The notes: a model not told the origin generated them from the sequence alone. Shown: positions 1 to 7,654, numbered from the stretch's first letter. The stretch is 21,643 nt of DNA from Pseudomonadota bacterium (GCA_963205525.1 CAUJJP010000153.1:1-21643), one strand, 5' to 3'. Program-made: numbers and translations.

Positions 1-122
1 ACCTGCTCGGCGCTGGAGTGCGGCACCAGCCCCAGCACTTCGCCGCTGGCGGGGTTGCGCGATTCGAAAGTCCGGTCGGACAGCACCGGCCGTCCGTTGA
101 CGATGTTGGGGTAGGTCTTCAT
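1..122 (-). CDS. Aldehyde dehydrogenase family protein, N-terminal fragment
   Basis: Only the first 40 codons are in the window; the rest lies beyond the left edge. The visible protein begins MKTYPNIVNGRPVL and continues with a FESRNPASGEVLG segment. That is the usual opening of NAD(P)-dependent aldehyde dehydrogenases, where an 'NPA(T/S)GE' turn precedes the cofactor-binding domain. The ATG is preceded by a good ribosome binding site (AGGAG, 7 nt upstream). Catalytic Cys and Glu residues are outside the window, so the exact substrate class cannot be judged. It lies downstream of and in the same direction as the LysR-type regulator, 195 bp away, and may oxidise an aldehyde in the pathway served by the divergent operon (inference). 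Confidence 0.8.
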   Translation of the reverse strand, partial: MKTYPNIVNGRPVLSDRTFESRNPASGEVLGLVPHSSAEQ

Positions 123-233
123 GCGGGGTCTCCTGGTCGGCTCGAAGGCGGGATGGCACCCTGCCGTACGCCCGCAGCGGGCGACGCAGTGGCGGCGCCG
201 CCAGTGTGCAGCGCCGGCCCGAGGCGCATCCAT

Positions 234-247
234 TGCGAAGATTCGCA
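234..247. promoter_or_regulatory. Perfect 6+6 bp inverted repeat upstream of the aldehyde dehydrogenase gene
   Basis: TGCGAA-GA-TTCGCA lies in the 195-bp gap between the regulator stop codon and the dehydrogenase start, 112 bp upstream of the latter. It is a perfect dyad in one of the few less GC-rich stretches of this gap, so it could be an operator. No regulator can be assigned. The remainder of 123-317 shows no gene. Confidence 0.35.
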
Positions 248-317
248 GCGGGTAAACCCGTGCCGGGGCGCGCTGCGCCAGGCCTGGTGCGCGGGGGCAC
301 GGCAGTCGCTGAGCCGC

Positions 318-1223
318 TCAGCCGCCCCAGCCGCTTGCCGCCACGTGGTCGAACAGGAAGTCGCGGAACTGCAGCGCCGCCGGCGCCAGGCTGGTGCCGG
401 ACCGCCGGTAGAGCAGGAACTTGCGCCGCAGCTCGGGCTCGTGCAGGGGCCGGATCTGCAGCTGGTGCAGGCGCACCAGCGACAGCGCATAGGGCAGGCA
501 GGCGCTGATGCCCAGGCCGGCGCCCACCAGGGCAAGCGCGGTGGTCATGAAGGACACCTCGTGGCTGGGATGCAGCAGGTGCTGCTGCGGCGCCACGTGC
601 AGGTCCAGCGCCAGGCGTTCGGTGAACTCGCCCTGCAAGGAGATGAAGGGGTGTTGCACGGCGTCGCGCCAGCAGATGCGCGGCAGGTGTTCCAGCGCAT
701 GGCCGCGCGGAAACACCACCATGAAGGGCATGTCGAACAGCAGCTCGGCGTCCATCCCCGGCATCAGGCTGCGCTCGGGCCCGACGCCCAGGTCCACCTC
801 CCCGGCCGCCACGCGCGACAGGACCTGCTCGACCGCGCAGTCGGTCAGCCGCACCAGGACGCCGGGATGGCGCGCGCGGTAGGCGGCGATCACCTCCGGC
901 AGCAGGGTGCAGGCCATGAGCTGCGGTGCCGCCAGCCGCACCACGCCGCTGCGCAGGGTCTTCAGGTCGTCCACCCCCGCCAGCGCCGCGTCCAGCTCGC
1001 GCAGGATGGACTGCACCAGGGGCACGAACTCGCGGCCCACGGCGCTGAGCTCGGCGCTGCGCGTGGTGCGGTCCACCAGCCGCACCCCGAGCGTGGTCTC
1101 CAGCTCCTTGATCAGGCCGCTGAGCGCCGACTGCGTGACGTGCAGCGCCGCGGCGGCCTGGGTGAAGCTGCCGGTGCGCGCCAGGGCGACCAGGGCGCGC
1201 AGCTGGCGCAGGCTGACGTTCAT
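318..1223 (-). CDS. LysR-type transcriptional regulator
   Basis: A 301-residue protein, the standard length of the LysR family. The N-terminus (about residues 1-60) is a winged helix-turn-helix: LRQLRALVALARTGSF, then QAAAALHVTQSALSGLIKEL and the LGVRLVDRTTR wing. Residues about 90-295 form the periplasmic-binding-protein-like effector domain. The reading frame is open upstream to 1307, but the ATG at 1223 is chosen because it matches the family N-terminus and has an AGGAA ribosome binding site; the extension would run through the promoter region. It is divergent from the VOC/TRAP operon with a 143-bp gap, the classic arrangement for a LysR activator and its target. The effector is unknown but is likely the TRAP substrate or a breakdown product of it. 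Confidence 0.93.
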   Translation of the reverse strand: MNVSLRQLRALVALARTGSFTQAAAALHVTQSALSGLIKELETTLGVRLVDRTTRSAELSAVGREFVPLVQSILRELDAALAGVDDLKTLRSGVVRLAAPQLMACTLLPEVIAAYRARHPGVLVRLTDCAVEQVLSRVAAGEVDLGVGPERSLMPGMDAELLFDMPFMVVFPRGHALEHLPRICWRDAVQHPFISLQGEFTERLALDLHVAPQQHLLHPSHEVSFMTTALALVGAGLGISACLPYALSLVRLHQLQIRPLHEPELRRKFLLYRRSGTSLAPAALQFRDFLFDHVAASGWGG

Positions 1224-1254
1224 TCCGGTTCCTGATGAGTCGATCGAAAAATCC

Positions 1255-1264
1255 CGTTGGAACG
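1255..1264. promoter_or_regulatory. Candidate LysR-type operator dyad
   Basis: CGTT-GG-AACG, flanked by ATCC on the left and AT on the right, forms an interrupted dyad (about 1251-1266) in the AT-richer centre of the divergent intergenic region. It overlaps the predicted -35 box of the plus-strand operon. LysR regulators usually bind imperfect dyads with T and A flanks near 11-12 bp apart. The fit is suggestive but not proof. Confidence 0.3.
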
Positions 1265-1286
1265 ATAAATAAAAGCGGCCTGTAAT
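1257..1286 (+). promoter_or_regulatory. Candidate sigma-70 promoter for the VOC/TRAP operon
   Basis: TTGGAA at 1257-1262 (4 of 6 to the -35 consensus), an 18-bp spacer, and TGTAAT at 1281-1286 (5 of 6 to the -10 consensus). Transcription would begin near 1293, leaving a leader of about 75 nt before the VOC gene. This is the only AT-rich stretch between the divergent genes. Confidence 0.45.
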
Positions 1287-1366
1287 GCCAGCCACACGCA
1301 CCGACACCCTTCGCGCAGTGCCCGCAAGGAAGCGCCGGGACGCTCTGGCACTCGGAGACCTCTGCC

Positions 1367-1903
1367 ATGCAGATCAAGAAGTTCCACCACGTCGCCTACC
1401 GCTGCAAGGACGCCAAGCAGACCGTCGAGTGGTACGCCAAGTACCTGAACATGGGTTTCGTGCTCGCCATCGCCGAGGACAAGGTGCCTTCCACCGGCGA
1501 CCCCGACCCCTATATGCACATCTTCCTGGACGCCGGCGGCGGCAACGTGCTGGCCTTCTTCGAGCTGCCCGGCAGCCCGGAGATGGACCGCGACCGCAAC
1601 ACGCCGACCTGGACCCAGCACATCGCCTTCGAGGTCGGCAGCATCGAGGAGATGATGGGCGCGAAGGCGCGCATGGAGGCCGACGGCATCGAGGTCCTGG
1701 GGCCCACCGACCACACCATCTTCAAGTCGATCTACTTCCGCGACCCCAGCGGCCACCGCCTGGAGCTGGCGGTGAACACCGGTACGCCGGAGATGATGAA
1801 GGCGCTGGACGACGTGAAGTGGGCCATGATCGACGAGTGGGCGCGCACCAAGAAGGCGCCCAAGCACGCCGCCTGGATGCACGACGGCGGCTGGGGCCGC
1901 TGA
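1367..1903 (+). CDS. VOC-fold metalloenzyme (glyoxalase / extradiol dioxygenase superfamily)
   Basis: A 178-residue cytoplasmic protein with the two beta-alpha-beta-beta-beta modules of the vicinal oxygen chelate fold. Likely metal ligands are visible: His8 in FHHVAY, Glu66 in LAFFEL, His85 in QHIAFEV and Glu133 in GHRLELA. The segment YFRDPSGHRLEL is the typical second-module signature. The ATG has a GGAG site 8 nt upstream. Family members include glyoxalase I, ring-cleaving dioxygenases, epimerases and fosfomycin-resistance enzymes; a reaction cannot be assigned. A C-terminal tail (about 140-178) rich in Trp and Lys follows the fold. As first gene of an operon with a TRAP transporter and a zeta-class GST, it probably acts on the imported compound (inference). 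Confidence 0.88.
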   Translation: MQIKKFHHVAYRCKDAKQTVEWYAKYLNMGFVLAIAEDKVPSTGDPDPYMHIFLDAGGGNVLAFFELPGSPEMDRDRNTPTWTQHIAFEVGSIEEMMGAKARMEADGIEVLGPTDHTIFKSIYFRDPSGHRLELAVNTGTPEMMKALDDVKWAMIDEWARTKKAPKHAAWMHDGGWGR

Positions 1904-1940
1904 GCCGGCGGCGCGACCGACAGCCCGCCAGCAGCCCGCC

Positions 1941-2507
1941 ATGCGCGCTCCCCTGCTCGCCCGCGGCGCACGGCTGGGCCTGCGCCTGCTGGAGGTGTCG
2001 ATCGCGCTCAGCCTGGCGGCGATGGCGCTGCTGGTGTTCGCCAACGTGGTGCTGCGCTACGCCTTCGACACCGGCATCGCGCAGGCCGAGGAGCTGGCGC
2101 GGCTGCTCTTCGTCTGGCTGATCTTCCTCGGCTCCATCCTCGCCTCGGCGCAGCACCGGCACATCGGCTTCGATTCGCTGGTCACGCGCCTGGGCCCGGG
2201 CGCGCGCAAGGCGCTGGTGCTGCTCACCGGCGGCCTGATGCTCGCCGCCTGCGCGATGTTCATCGTCGGCGGCTGGCAGCAGACGCGCATCAACTGGGAC
2301 AACAGCTACCCGGTGCTGGGCATCTCCTACGCCTGGCTGTACGGGGTGGCGATCGTGTTCGGCCTGGGCATGGTGCTGACCGTGAGCCACAACATCTGGA
2401 GCACCCTGCGCGGCGGCCCGCCCGACAAGGGCCTGACCATGGACTTATCCGACCGCATCGCCGAGAAGGCCTCCGAGGTCGCGCTCGGCACCGAGGGCCG
2501 GCGATGA
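1941..2507 (+). CDS. dctQ: TRAP transporter small permease subunit (DctQ family)
   Basis: A 188-residue inner-membrane protein with four predicted helices (about residues 16-37, 53-70, 90-110 and 126-148), as expected for DctQ. The family hallmark around helix 2 is present: an acidic AEELARLLFVWLIFLG stretch preceded by VVLRYAF. The small subunit holds the large permease in place in tripartite ATP-independent periplasmic transporters, which use the sodium gradient. The stop overlaps the dctM start by four bases (ATGA), implying translational coupling. The ribosome binding site is weak, so expression may depend on read-through from the VOC gene 38 bp upstream. Confidence 0.93.
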   Translation: MRAPLLARGARLGLRLLEVSIALSLAAMALLVFANVVLRYAFDTGIAQAEELARLLFVWLIFLGSILASAQHRHIGFDSLVTRLGPGARKALVLLTGGLMLAACAMFIVGGWQQTRINWDNSYPVLGISYAWLYGVAIVFGLGMVLTVSHNIWSTLRGGPPDKGLTMDLSDRIAEKASEVALGTEGRR

Positions 2508-3781
2508 GTGCCCTGCTCTTTCTCGCCAGCCTGCTGGTGCTGATCGCGCTGGGCATGCCGATCGCGTTCGCGCTGCTCTTCGCCGGCGTGGCGCTGATGC
2601 TGCAGCTCGACCAGTTCGACCCCCAGATCGTGGTCCAGAACGCGATCGGCGGCGCCGACAACTTCGTGCTGATGGCGGTGCCCTTCTTCATCCTGGCCGG
2701 CGAGTTCATGAACGCCGGCGGGCTGTCGCGACGCATCGTCGAGCTCGCGGGCGCCTTCGTCGGCCATCTGCGCGGCGGCCTGGGCTATGTGGCGATCTTC
2801 GCCGCCATCCTGCTGGCCAGCCTGTCGGGCTCGGCGGTGGCGGACACGGCGGCGCTGGCCGCCATCCTGGTGCCCATGATGCGCCAGGCCGGCTACGACC
2901 CGGCGCGCTCCTGCGGGCTGATGGCCGCCGGCGGCATCATCGCGCCCGTCATCCCGCCGTCGATCGGCTTCCTGCTGTTCGGCGTGGTGGCCAACCTCTC
3001 CATCACCCGGCTCTTTCTGGCCGGCATCTTCCCCGGCGTGCTGATGGGGGCCTCGCTCGTCATCGCCTGGTGGTTCGTCTCGCGCCGCGCCAGCATGCAG
3101 CTCGCGCCGCGCAAGCCGATGGCCGAGCGTGCGCTGCTGGTGGCCAGGGGCTTCTGGGCCCTGATGCTGCCGGTGATCATCGTCGGCGGGCTGCGCTTCG
3201 GCATCTTCACCCCCACCGAGGCGGCGGTGGTGGCGGCGATGTACGCCTTGTTCGTCGGCGCCGTGGTCTACCGCGAGCTGACGCCGGCCGGCGTCTACCA
3301 CTGCCTGCTGGTGACGGCGCGCACCAGCGCGGTGGTGCTGCTGCTGGCGGCGCTGGCGATGGTGGCCTCCTACATGATCACCATCGCCGACATCCCGGGG
3401 CAGGTGGGCGGCTGGCTGCAGGTGTTCGGCGAGCACCCGCTGGCCCTGACGGCGGCGATGATGGTGGTGATCTTCTTCGCCGGCATGGTGCTGGACTTCA
3501 TCCCCATCGTGCTCATCTTCACCCCGGTGTTCCTGCCCATCATCCAGCAAGCCGGCATCGACCCGATCTACTTCGGCGTCATCTTCATCGTCAACTGCTC
3601 GCTGGGCATGATCACGCCGCCGGTGGGCGTGGTGCTCAACGTCGTCAGCTCGGTGGGCAAGGTGACGATGGAGCAGGCGGTGCGCGGCGTGCTGCCCTTC
3701 CTGCTCGCCGAGGCTGCGGTGCTCGCCGCGCTGGTGCTGTTCCCGCAACTCGTCACCGTGCCGGCCGCCTGGTGGCGCTGA
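2504..3781 (+). CDS. dctM: TRAP transporter large permease subunit (DctM family)
   Basis: A 425-residue, strongly hydrophobic protein with about 11-12 membrane helices, the normal DctM length. Typical motifs are an N-terminal LIALGMPIAFALLFAGV, a mid-protein SGSAVADTAALAAILVPMM, then GGIIAPVIPPSIGF, and near the C-terminus LGMITPPVGVVLNVV. The paired GxxxPPS and TPPVG segments are the re-entrant hairpins that carry substrate and Na+ in this elevator-type family. It starts inside the dctQ stop codon and is followed 43 bp later by dctP, so all three TRAP parts are in one operon. Confidence 0.96.
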   Translation: MSALLFLASLLVLIALGMPIAFALLFAGVALMLQLDQFDPQIVVQNAIGGADNFVLMAVPFFILAGEFMNAGGLSRRIVELAGAFVGHLRGGLGYVAIFAAILLASLSGSAVADTAALAAILVPMMRQAGYDPARSCGLMAAGGIIAPVIPPSIGFLLFGVVANLSITRLFLAGIFPGVLMGASLVIAWWFVSRRASMQLAPRKPMAERALLVARGFWALMLPVIIVGGLRFGIFTPTEAAVVAAMYALFVGAVVYRELTPAGVYHCLLVTARTSAVVLLLAALAMVASYMITIADIPGQVGGWLQVFGEHPLALTAAMMVVIFFAGMVLDFIPIVLIFTPVFLPIIQQAGIDPIYFGVIFIVNCSLGMITPPVGVVLNVVSSVGKVTMEQAVRGVLPFLLAEAAVLAALVLFPQLVTVPAAWWR

Positions 3782-3824
3782 GCGGCGAGCGACCGCATCC
3801 CCAACCCCAACCCAGGAGACTCAG

Positions 3825-4808
3825 ATGAAGGCCTTGTCCATGCTGGCGATCGCCGCCGCGCTGCTGTCCGTCACCGCCACCCCCGCGCTGGCGCAGGTGA
3901 GCGCCAAGTTCGCCGTCACCCTGCCGGAGAAGTCGCACCAGGGTCAGGGGGTGGCCAAGTTCATCGAGCTCGTCGACGCCAAGAGCAAGGGCCAGATCAA
4001 GATCCGCGGCTACTACGCCGGCGCCCTGGGCAACGACGTGCAGGTGACCTCGGCCCTGCAGGGCGGCACGATCGAGTTCACGGTGCCGCAGACCACCACC
4101 CTGACCGGCATGGTCAAGCCCTACGAGATCCTGGACTTCCCCTTCCTGTTCGCCAACGAGCAGCAGGCCGAGAAGGTGCTCGACGGCGCGGTCGGCGACA
4201 AGCTGCTGGCGATGCTGCCCGACAAAGGGCTGGTCGGCCTGGCCTACTGGGAGAACGGCTTCTTCAACGCCACCAACAGCAAGCACCCGATCGCCCGCCT
4301 GGAGGACTTCAAGGGCCTGAAGTTCCGCTCCATCCAGGCCAGGATCACGCAGGAGACGATCAAGGCCCTGGGCGCGAACCCGGTGCCGCTGGCGGTGCCC
4401 GAGCTCTACACCGCGCTCGAGACGCGCACCGTCGACGGCCAGGGCACGCCGACCGCGGTGATCGCCGCCCTCAAGCTCGACGAGGTGCAGAAGTACCTGT
4501 CGATCACCAAGCACTCCTATGGTGCCTTCATCCCGCTGGTGTCCAAGAAGTTCTGGGACAAGCTCAGCGACGAGCAGCGCAAGATCCTGAAGGACGCGGC
4601 GGTCGAGGCGCGCAGCTTCCAGCGCGGCGTGGCGCGCGCGCAGGCCAGGTCGGCGCAGGAGGCCATGGCCGCCAAGGGCATGCAGGTCAACGAGGTCGCG
4701 CCGGCCGAGCACGCGCGCATGCGCGAGGCCGTGCAGCCGGTGTGGAAGATGTTCAGCCCCGACGTCGGCGAGGCCTTGTTCAAGGAAGTCAGCGAACAGT
4801 TGAACTGA
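3825..4808 (+). CDS. dctP: TRAP transporter periplasmic solute-binding protein (DctP family)
   Basis: A 327-residue secreted protein. Residues 1-23 are a clear signal peptide ending ALA, with cleavage before Gln24. The mature part has the DctP fold: IEFTVPQTTTLTG, DFPFLFAN, then GLKFRSIQ with the conserved Arg168 that normally pairs with a substrate carboxylate, and the VPELYTALETRTVDGQ motif. This supports an organic acid as ligand. A strong AGGAG site lies 6 nt before the ATG, fitting the need for more binding protein than permease. It delivers substrate to the DctQM pair encoded just upstream. The exact ligand cannot be told from sequence. Confidence 0.95.
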   Translation: MKALSMLAIAAALLSVTATPALAQVSAKFAVTLPEKSHQGQGVAKFIELVDAKSKGQIKIRGYYAGALGNDVQVTSALQGGTIEFTVPQTTTLTGMVKPYEILDFPFLFANEQQAEKVLDGAVGDKLLAMLPDKGLVGLAYWENGFFNATNSKHPIARLEDFKGLKFRSIQARITQETIKALGANPVPLAVPELYTALETRTVDGQGTPTAVIAALKLDEVQKYLSITKHSYGAFIPLVSKKFWDKLSDEQRKILKDAAVEARSFQRGVARAQARSAQEAMAAKGMQVNEVAPAEHARMREAVQPVWKMFSPDVGEALFKEVSEQLN

Positions 4809-4830
4809 GCCACCCTGCCGTCCTGCTGCC

Positions 4831-5478
4831 ATGCTGCGCTTGCACACCTATTTCCGCAGTTCGGCCGCCTACCGCGTGCGCATCGCGCTCGCGCTCAAGG
4901 GGCTGGACTACGAGAGTCTGCCGCTGCACCTGCTGCGTGAGGGCGGCGAGCAGCACGGCAGCGCCTACCGCGCGCTCAACCCGGCCGGGCTGGTGCCGCT
5001 GCTGCAGGACGGCGGGCTCAGCCTGGACCAGTCGATCGCCATCGTCGAGTACCTGGAGGAACTGCATCCGGCGCCGGCCCTGCTGCCGCCGGATGCGGCC
5101 GGCCGCGCCCGCGTGCGCGCGCTGGCGCTGGCGGTGGCCTGCGACATCCACCCGCTGAACAACCTGCGCGTGCTGCAGTACCTGGACCGCCGGCTGCAGG
5201 TGGCGGAGCCGGCGCGCAACGCCTGGGTCCAGCACTGGATAGGGCTGGGCTTCGACGCCCTGGAACAGTCGCTCGCGCGCAGCCCGGCGACCGGGCGCTG
5301 CTGCCACGGCGACCACCCCAGCCTGGCCGATTGCTGCCTGGTGCCGCAGGCCTTCAACGCGCGCCGCTTCGGGCTCGAGCTCGATCGCTGGCCGACGCTG
5401 GCGCGCATCGTCGGCCACTGCGAGTCGCTGGACGCCTTCGCCGCTGCCCACCCGGCGCGGCAGCCCGACGCGACGTAG
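4831..5478 (+). CDS. maiA: Zeta-class glutathione S-transferase, maleylacetoacetate/maleylpyruvate isomerase type
   Basis: A 215-residue two-domain GST. The N-terminal thioredoxin-like domain has the zeta signature SSAAYRVRIALALKG (residues 10-24), followed by LNPAGLVPLLQDGG and the glutathione-binding DQSIAIVEYLEE segment. The helical domain has DIHPLNNLRVLQYL, typical of the isomerase subgroup. The eukaryotic SSC motif is SSA here, as in many bacterial members. These enzymes use glutathione to isomerise a cis double bond in tyrosine/homogentisate or gentisate breakdown. It begins 22 bp after dctP and ends the operon. Fumarylacetoacetase or homogentisate dioxygenase genes are not nearby, so the true substrate may differ. 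The symbol is a family-level assignment. Confidence 0.85.
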   Translation: MLRLHTYFRSSAAYRVRIALALKGLDYESLPLHLLREGGEQHGSAYRALNPAGLVPLLQDGGLSLDQSIAIVEYLEELHPAPALLPPDAAGRARVRALALAVACDIHPLNNLRVLQYLDRRLQVAEPARNAWVQHWIGLGFDALEQSLARSPATGRCCHGDHPSLADCCLVPQAFNARRFGLELDRWPTLARIVGHCESLDAFAAAHPARQPDAT

Positions 5479-5574
5479 CAGGCCGGGCGCCCAGGCTCCT
5501 GCTGCCGCCGCTCCCGCCCCCGCCGCCGCTGCATTCACCGCCGACGGCGCCCCAAGCACGCCGCATCGTCGCCC

Positions 5575-5604
5575 TTGTCTCGCTGCCCTGCGGCGTGCTA
5601 CGTT
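5575..5604 (+). promoter_or_regulatory. Possible promoter of the DUF4062/TPR pair
   Basis: TTGTCT at 5575-5580, an 18-bp spacer and TACGTT at 5599-5604 weakly resemble sigma-70 boxes. The 139-bp gap after maiA (5479-5617) otherwise shows only GC-rich low-complexity sequence. If correct, the leader would be under 10 nt, i.e. nearly leaderless. Confidence 0.2.
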
Positions 5605-5617
5605 GGCACGCCGGCCG

Positions 5618-6469
5618 ATGAGCAAGATCTACCTCTCCTCCACCTTCGAGGACTTGCGGGACTTCCGCGAGGCGGCCTACCGCGCCCTGCGCCAGCTGCA
5701 GCACGACGTGGTGTCGATGGAGGACTACACCGCCTCGCCGCTGCCGCCGCTGGCCAAGTGCCTGGCTGACGTCGGCCGCTGCCGGGCCTATGTGGGCCTG
5801 TTCGCGCGCCGACGCGGCTACGTGCCGCCCGACCAGCCAGCGGGCCAGCCACCCGGCCAGGCACGCGCGATCACCGAGCTCGAGCTGGCCGAGGCCGAGC
5901 GGCTGGACATCCCGCGCCTGCTGTTCCTGCTCGCCGACGAGGTCGCCTGGCCGCCTGAGCACGTCGACCCCGACCCGCAGCCGGTGCAGGCGCTGCGCCA
6001 GCGCCTGCGCGCGCGCTACACGGTGCAGTTCTTCCGCAACCCCGACGAGCTGGCGCGCCAGGTCGCGACCGCGGTCGCCAACCTGTTCGCGGGCGACGCC
6101 GCCGAAGACGCCAGCGAAGCCGAGCTCGGCCTGTACCGCAACTGCGTCGGCCGCCTGAGTGGCGAGCTCGAGCGCGACATCCGCTTCTACGCGCGTGCCA
6201 GCCTGGGCCTGCTCGCGCTGGCGGCGCTGGCCCTGGCTGCGGCCCTGGCCGCCCTGGAGGGCACGCCGCAGCTGCTGATCGGCGCCGGTGCGCTGCTGTT
6301 CGCCTCCGGCAGCCCGTTCCCGGCCGCCACCCTGCGCGCCACGCGGCGCAAGAAGGCACTGCTGGACGGCTACGCCGACGAGCTGCGCAAGTCGCGCCCG
6401 CCGCGCGCCGCGGTGCAGGCGGTGCGCCGCTTCGTCGAAGGCCAGCTCGGCGCCGGGGTGGCCGCATGA
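5618..6469 (+). CDS. Membrane-anchored DUF4062 domain protein
   Basis: A 283-residue protein. Residues 2-110 match the DUF4062 pattern: KIYLSSTFEDLRDFREAAY at the start, HDVVSMEDY, CLADVGRCRAYVGLFARRRGYVP, ITELELAEAERLDIPRLLFLL. DUF4062 is a small Rossmann-like domain usually found at the N-terminus of large NTPase, WD40 or TPR proteins that look like sensors. Here it is followed by a charged linker and two hydrophobic segments (about 195-213 and 218-232), then a basic C-terminal tail (243-272). So it is a short form placed at the inner membrane with no NTPase. ATG 5618 is chosen over an upstream TTG (5603) because the domain begins right there. The stop overlaps the next start (ATGA), so the two products are coupled and likely work together. 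Function unknown. Confidence 0.85.
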   Translation: MSKIYLSSTFEDLRDFREAAYRALRQLQHDVVSMEDYTASPLPPLAKCLADVGRCRAYVGLFARRRGYVPPDQPAGQPPGQARAITELELAEAERLDIPRLLFLLADEVAWPPEHVDPDPQPVQALRQRLRARYTVQFFRNPDELARQVATAVANLFAGDAAEDASEAELGLYRNCVGRLSGELERDIRFYARASLGLLALAALALAAALAALEGTPQLLIGAGALLFASGSPFPAATLRATRRKKALLDGYADELRKSRPPRAAVQAVRRFVEGQLGAGVAA

Positions 6470-7578
6470 AGCCAGCGCCCGTGACCGCGGTCGACGAGAT
6501 CACCGTCAGCCTGCGCGCCGAGGACGCACGCCTGCGCCGGCGCACCCTGTGGCTGACGCTGGCGCCGGTGCTGGTCGGGCTGGTCGTGCTCGGCAGCGCC
6601 TGGTGGGGCGTGCAGCAGGCCAGGCGCGGGAAAGCGGTGCTGGATGCGCAGCTGGCGCAGCAGCAGGGCCTGATCGACGGCCTGCAACGCCAGCGCGCCG
6701 CGATCGATGCCGAGAACGCCGCCCTGGCGAAGGAGAACGCCGGCCTCGGACGCGAGATCGCGGCGCGCCGCGACCTCCTGGACCACTACGCGCGCTGGCT
6801 GCCCAAGGCCCAGCGCAAGCGTGCGCAGGAACTGCAGCAGGGCCTGGCACAGGCGCAGCTCGGCGACGGCGCAGCGGCGCTGCGCGCCTTCGACAACGCC
6901 ATCGCCGCCGACGACCGCGACAGCCTGGCCTGGCGGCTGCGCGGCAGCGCGCTCTACGCCCAGGGCGACTACGACGCCGCCGACCGCAGCCTGCGCACGG
7001 CGATCGCGCGCGCCCCCGACGATGCCCAGGCGCGCTACATGCTGGGCCTGGCGCTGTGGGCGCAGGGCAAGCAGGCGCAGGCGCTGGCCGAAGTGGAGCG
7101 CGCCTTCGCCGACCCCGAGGTGCGCGCACGCGCGCTGCAGGACCCGGCCTTCTCGCCCTTGCGCGCCGCGCTGGATGCGCGCAGCGGCCAGCAAAGCGCA
7201 AGCGACAGCCAGGCCAAGGCCGCCATCGACGCCGGGCTGCAGGCAGCGCGGCGAGGCGACTTCGCCACCGCGGTGACGGGCTACGACCAGGCGCTGGCGA
7301 TCGAGGCGGCGAACCCCAAGGTCTGGACCTGGCGCGGCTACGCGCTGTACCGCCAGGGCCGCTTCGAGGACGCGATCGCGAGCTACGAACGCGCGCTGGC
7401 GCTCGACCCGCAGGCGGCCGAGACGCTCTACAACCTGGCGCTGGCGCAGTGGAAGACCGGCGATCGCGCGCAGGCCCAGCAGGCGCTGACGCGCGCGTAC
7501 GCCGCCGACCCGGCGTTCGAGGCGATCGCCAGCCGCGACCCGCAGTCGCGCGAGCTGCGCGCCGCGCGCAAGCCCTGA
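6466..7578 (+). CDS. Membrane-anchored coiled-coil and TPR repeat protein
   Basis: A 370-residue protein. It has a short cytoplasmic N-terminus, one membrane helix (about 28-47), a predicted coiled coil (about 55-103, rich in Ala, Gln, Leu and Glu), and two blocks of tetratricopeptide repeats. Block one covers roughly 118-235 and block two 250-366; examples are SLAWRLRGSALYAQGDYDAA and VWTWRGYALYRQGRFEDA. Each block ends with a similar capping segment built on DPxF and LRAA. TPRs are protein-binding scaffolds. With no signal cleavage site, the repeats would probably face the periplasm. It overlaps the DUF4062 gene by four bases, which suggests a partner at the membrane. No catalytic motif is seen. 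Confidence 0.85.
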   Translation: MKPAPVTAVDEITVSLRAEDARLRRRTLWLTLAPVLVGLVVLGSAWWGVQQARRGKAVLDAQLAQQQGLIDGLQRQRAAIDAENAALAKENAGLGREIAARRDLLDHYARWLPKAQRKRAQELQQGLAQAQLGDGAAALRAFDNAIAADDRDSLAWRLRGSALYAQGDYDAADRSLRTAIARAPDDAQARYMLGLALWAQGKQAQALAEVERAFADPEVRARALQDPAFSPLRAALDARSGQQSASDSQAKAAIDAGLQAARRGDFATAVTGYDQALAIEAANPKVWTWRGYALYRQGRFEDAIASYERALALDPQAAETLYNLALAQWKTGDRAQAQQALTRAYAADPAFEAIASRDPQSRELRAARKP

Positions 7579-7654
7579 GCCCAAGCCTCGAGTCCAAGCC
7601 CCGAGCGCCAAGCCTCAGCGCTGGCCCTGATCGCCAACCCTGAGCGCCAACCCG
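7569..7654. repeat. Short imperfect tandem repeats at the 3' end of the TPR gene
   Basis: About six degenerate units of 12-14 bp built on CCAAGCC(T/C)CGAGCG or CCAACCCTGAGCG begin in the last codons of the TPR gene and run into the 107-bp gap before the convergent DUF748 gene. Several units contain TGA. No terminator hairpin with a U tract is evident in the gap. Confidence 0.5.

Noticed and set aside
2327..3748. Long minus-strand open frame opposite dctM
   Set aside because: His/Asp/Gln-rich shadow of a clear membrane protein gene; no family features.
4858..4890. Missing Cys in the SSC motif of the zeta-class GST as a sign of lost activity
   Set aside because: SSAAYRVRIAL is the common bacterial form of the motif, so this is not a defect.
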